DNA of 8,718 nucleotides, taken from contig CAMZNW010000086.1 of the NCBI GenBank assembly GCA_947313935.1, positions 1-8,718 on the forward strand, given 5' to 3'. Numbering within the stretch: the stretch's first letter is position 1; each line of letters opens with the position of its first letter. This document shows, one piece after another, positions 6,643-8,718 of this stretch. The notes beneath the pieces are model-generated. The model did no database searches and had not been told where the DNA came from. It saw nothing but the letters and a program-made list of their open reading frames with translations. The DNA is from an uncultured Mollicutes bacterium. GTDB lineage: Bacteria; Bacillota_I; Bacilli_A; UBA3375. A program made the translations under genes and the position numbers.

Positions 6643-8718
6643 ATGGAAAATATAGTATTAGGGTTAGACATTGGAATAACATCAGTTGGTTGGGCTCTTA
6701 TGGATGATGAAACAAATCAATTAATAGAATTTGGAGTAAGAAAATTTGAAGAAGCTATTCCTGCTGCTGATGCACGCGTAAGTCGTAGTGCTAGAAGAAC
6801 AAATAGAAGAAAAAAATGGCGAAAAAATCAATTGAAAGAAGCTTTTAATGATTTTAATATTATAAGTAATGAAGAGTTAAAGAAAAAAGGATATTTAAGC
6901 TTTACAGCTACTCATAAAAAGGGTGTATTAGATGAAAATATTGAAGAAATTAATGCTAAAACAATTTATCATTTACGTAAAAAAGGTTTAACTGAAGAAT
7001 TATCTAAAAGAGAGTTATTTTTATGTTTATACAATATTACTAAAACACGTGGACATTTTTTAATTGAAAATGTAGATTTTACAAAAAATAATATTAGAGA
7101 AGAAGATATTATTGATGATTTTATAAAAATATGTGAAAACCATGTTGAATTTTTAGATAATATTAAAGAATTAGAATCAGAAGTTTTAAAGAATATTATT
7201 AATGATAATTTTTCAAGTAAAGATATAGATAGAATGTTAAAAAAACAATATGTAGATAATGAATTAGATGAAAAAGCAAATAAAAAATTAAATGTTTTAT
7301 TAAAAATAATAAGTGGGTATGTAGGTGATTTATCAATTATAGATGAATCATTAACTAAAACAAGTATTAATAAAATAAAATCAACGGGTTCTGAAAATGA
7401 TTTAGAAATTGCATTAACAAATATATACGATATGATTCAAACAAAACGAATTTTAGCGGAGGGTTACAATTATTTATGTGAAAAACATGTAGATATGTTA
7501 GATAAGTTAGAACAATACGGAGAAATAGATTATACAAAGATAGAAAATGATGAAGAATTTAAAGAATATTATCAAGATATTAGAAAAAAAATGAGTTTTG
7601 GTGATGATAAAAAAGTAGAAAATAAAAATAAACTACGTGTTATAAAAAATATTGAAAATAATTATCCAAATGGTTTGTATTTAAAAGAAGCTATCCAAAT
7701 TTTAAAATGTCAACAAGAAAAAGCTAGTTATAAAGATATGATTAGTGAAGATTTTATTGAAGTTGTATGTGAAATTATAAGTGCAAAAATCCCTTATTAT
7801 ATGGGTCCACTATCTTCAAATGCTAAAAATGGATGGATTGAACGAAAAGATGAAAAAATAAAATATAGTTATAACTATATGTTAAAAAATAGTGATGTAT
7901 TTGATGAAGTGAGTTCGGTAAAAAAATGGAAAGAAAATATGATTTCTAGATGTACTTATTTACCAGATGAGTTTGCTTTACCTAAACAATCATTTATTGG
8001 AGAACTTTTTACAATTCTAAATGATTTATGTATTTATAAAGGTGTAAAAAATGGTGATGAATATTTTCTTACTAAAAAAGAAAAAATTAAAGTAATTAAT
8101 GAATTATTTTTAAAGAAAAGTGGAACGATTAAATTTAGTGATGTTGAAGATGTTCTAGAATTAGAAAGTTTTAGAACTAGAAGTAATCAGACAATTGTTA
8201 AATTTAATAAAACTTTTAGTTTGTATTTTGATATTATAAAAATAGTTGAAGAATTAGAAATAGATGATATTTTTAAAGAAATAACTGATTTTGAACATAG
8301 TAAAATAAAAGCGATAGAAGAAATTATTATGTCTTTAGTATTATATGATGATATGAAGAATAAATATATTGAATTTATTAAAATGGGATATACAGAAGAA
8401 GAAGCACAAAAATTATCTAAATTAAATTCAAAAGATTTTTTAAGTTTATCACGAAAATTCATTATGGAAACACCAATGAATGTTGATGGTGAATTTTTAA
8501 TAGAAATATTATTAAATGATTATAAAAAAGATGTGTTAAACGATAATGGAGAACAAGTTGCAAATGAACAACAAAGTATTATTAATAATGCAGTTGATTT
8601 AAATGGGAATAGAATAAACTTTTCAGCTAATAAATATGAAAAATTGTTGGAAAAAGAAAATAAATTAGGAATAAATTTATTAATGGATGATGGAAAACCA
8701 TTTGTACAAACGGCACGT
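6643..8718 (+). CDS. cas9: Cas9 RNA-guided DNA endonuclease, N-terminal 692 residues, 3' end outside the window
   Basis: The type II CRISPR effector, which cuts DNA matching a crRNA:tracrRNA guide. The frame is open from ATG 6643 to the last base with no stop, so the gene is cut by the window. RuvC-I is VLGLDIGITSVGWAL with catalytic D9. The arginine-rich bridge helix spans about residues 45-64 (RVSRSARRTNRRKKWRKNQL). The recognition lobe follows, with RGHFL at 136-140, the IPYYMGPLSS segment at 383-392, the CTYLPDEFALPKQSF segment at 437-451 and LSRKF at 602-606, all characteristic of Cas9. RuvC-II has not appeared by residue 692. That implies a long form, with RuvC-II expected shortly after, then HNH (both strand-cleaving sites would then be complete), RuvC-III and the PAM-interacting domain; total length would be around 1,250-1,350 residues by comparison with the streptococcal enzyme. 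Subtype cannot be decided from this part. Base composition matches the neighbours, and no frameshift is seen. Confidence 0.95.
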   Translation, partial: MENIVLGLDIGITSVGWALMDDETNQLIEFGVRKFEEAIPAADARVSRSARRTNRRKKWRKNQLKEAFNDFNIISNEELKKKGYLSFTATHKKGVLDENIEEINAKTIYHLRKKGLTEELSKRELFLCLYNITKTRGHFLIENVDFTKNNIREEDIIDDFIKICENHVEFLDNIKELESEVLKNIINDNFSSKDIDRMLKKQYVDNELDEKANKKLNVLLKIISGYVGDLSIIDESLTKTSINKIKSTGSENDLEIALTNIYDMIQTKRILAEGYNYLCEKHVDMLDKLEQYGEIDYTKIENDEEFKEYYQDIRKKMSFGDDKKVENKNKLRVIKNIENNYPNGLYLKEAIQILKCQQEKASYKDMISEDFIEVVCEIISAKIPYYMGPLSSNAKNGWIERKDEKIKYSYNYMLKNSDVFDEVSSVKKWKENMISRCTYLPDEFALPKQSFIGELFTILNDLCIYKGVKNGDEYFLTKKEKIKVINELFLKKSGTIKFSDVEDVLELESFRTRSNQTIVKFNKTFSLYFDIIKIVEELEIDDIFKEITDFEHSKIKAIEEIIMSLVLYDDMKNKYIEFIKMGYTEEEAQKLSKLNSKDFLSLSRKFIMETPMNVDGEFLIEILLNDYKKDVLNDNGEQVANEQQSIINNAVDLNGNRINFSANKYEKLLEKENKLGINLLMDDGKPFVQTAR

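Noticed and set aside
8187..8462. Minus-strand open frame of 91 codons inside cas9, considered as a possible anti-CRISPR-like gene.
   Set aside because: The plus-strand Cas9 recognition lobe is continuous and conserved across it; the antisense product is a low-complexity hydrophobic shadow with no ribosome binding site.

Overview
The window is a very AT-rich stretch of bacterial chromosome that uses the standard genetic code: tryptophans are TGG and the complete genes end in TAA or TAG. The gene set is MEP-pathway isoprenoid synthesis (IspH), an oxygen-sensitive class III ribonucleotide reductase with its radical-SAM activase (NrdD/NrdG), and rubrerythrin. Together with strong AGGAG-type ribosome binding sites, this suggests a strictly anaerobic, low-GC member of the Bacillota, perhaps an Erysipelotrichia/Coprobacillales or Mollicutes-related gut lineage. 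The lineage is inference; I could not run a search.

Layout. (1) 2-3466, plus strand: a SNF2-family helicase whose reading frame is open to the left edge, so its N-terminus lies outside the window, followed 9 bp later by ispH. The ispH ribosome binding site overlaps the helicase stop codon, so the two are probably co-transcribed. (2) 3535-4116, plus strand: rubrerythrin behind a 68-bp gap that may carry its own promoter. (3) 4120-4151: a hairpin flanked by an A-tract and a T-tract, placed to stop rubrerythrin transcription from the left and nrdDG transcription from the right. It also encodes the last codons of nrdG. (4) 4133-6401, minus strand: nrdD then nrdG, overlapping by 8 nt. (5) 6402-6642: a 241-bp, extremely AT-rich divergent intergenic region with promoter-like elements facing both ways and two short palindromes. 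(6) 6643-8718, plus strand: the first 692 codons of a Cas9, running off the right edge.

The most notable item is the Cas9. It has no stop codon in the window, so a search for closed reading frames would miss it. The RuvC-I motif, arginine-rich bridge helix and a large recognition lobe are visible. The window ends before RuvC-II, HNH, RuvC-III and the PAM-interacting domain. No CRISPR repeats, cas1, cas2, csn2 or convincing tracrRNA are in the window, so the rest of the type II locus should lie to the right.

Functionally, NrdG uses S-adenosylmethionine to place a glycyl radical on NrdD, which then makes deoxynucleotides without oxygen. Rubrerythrin removes peroxide and protects such oxygen-sensitive iron-sulfur and glycyl-radical enzymes, including IspH. 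The Cas9 marks the start of an adaptive immunity locus placed directly beside this housekeeping block.
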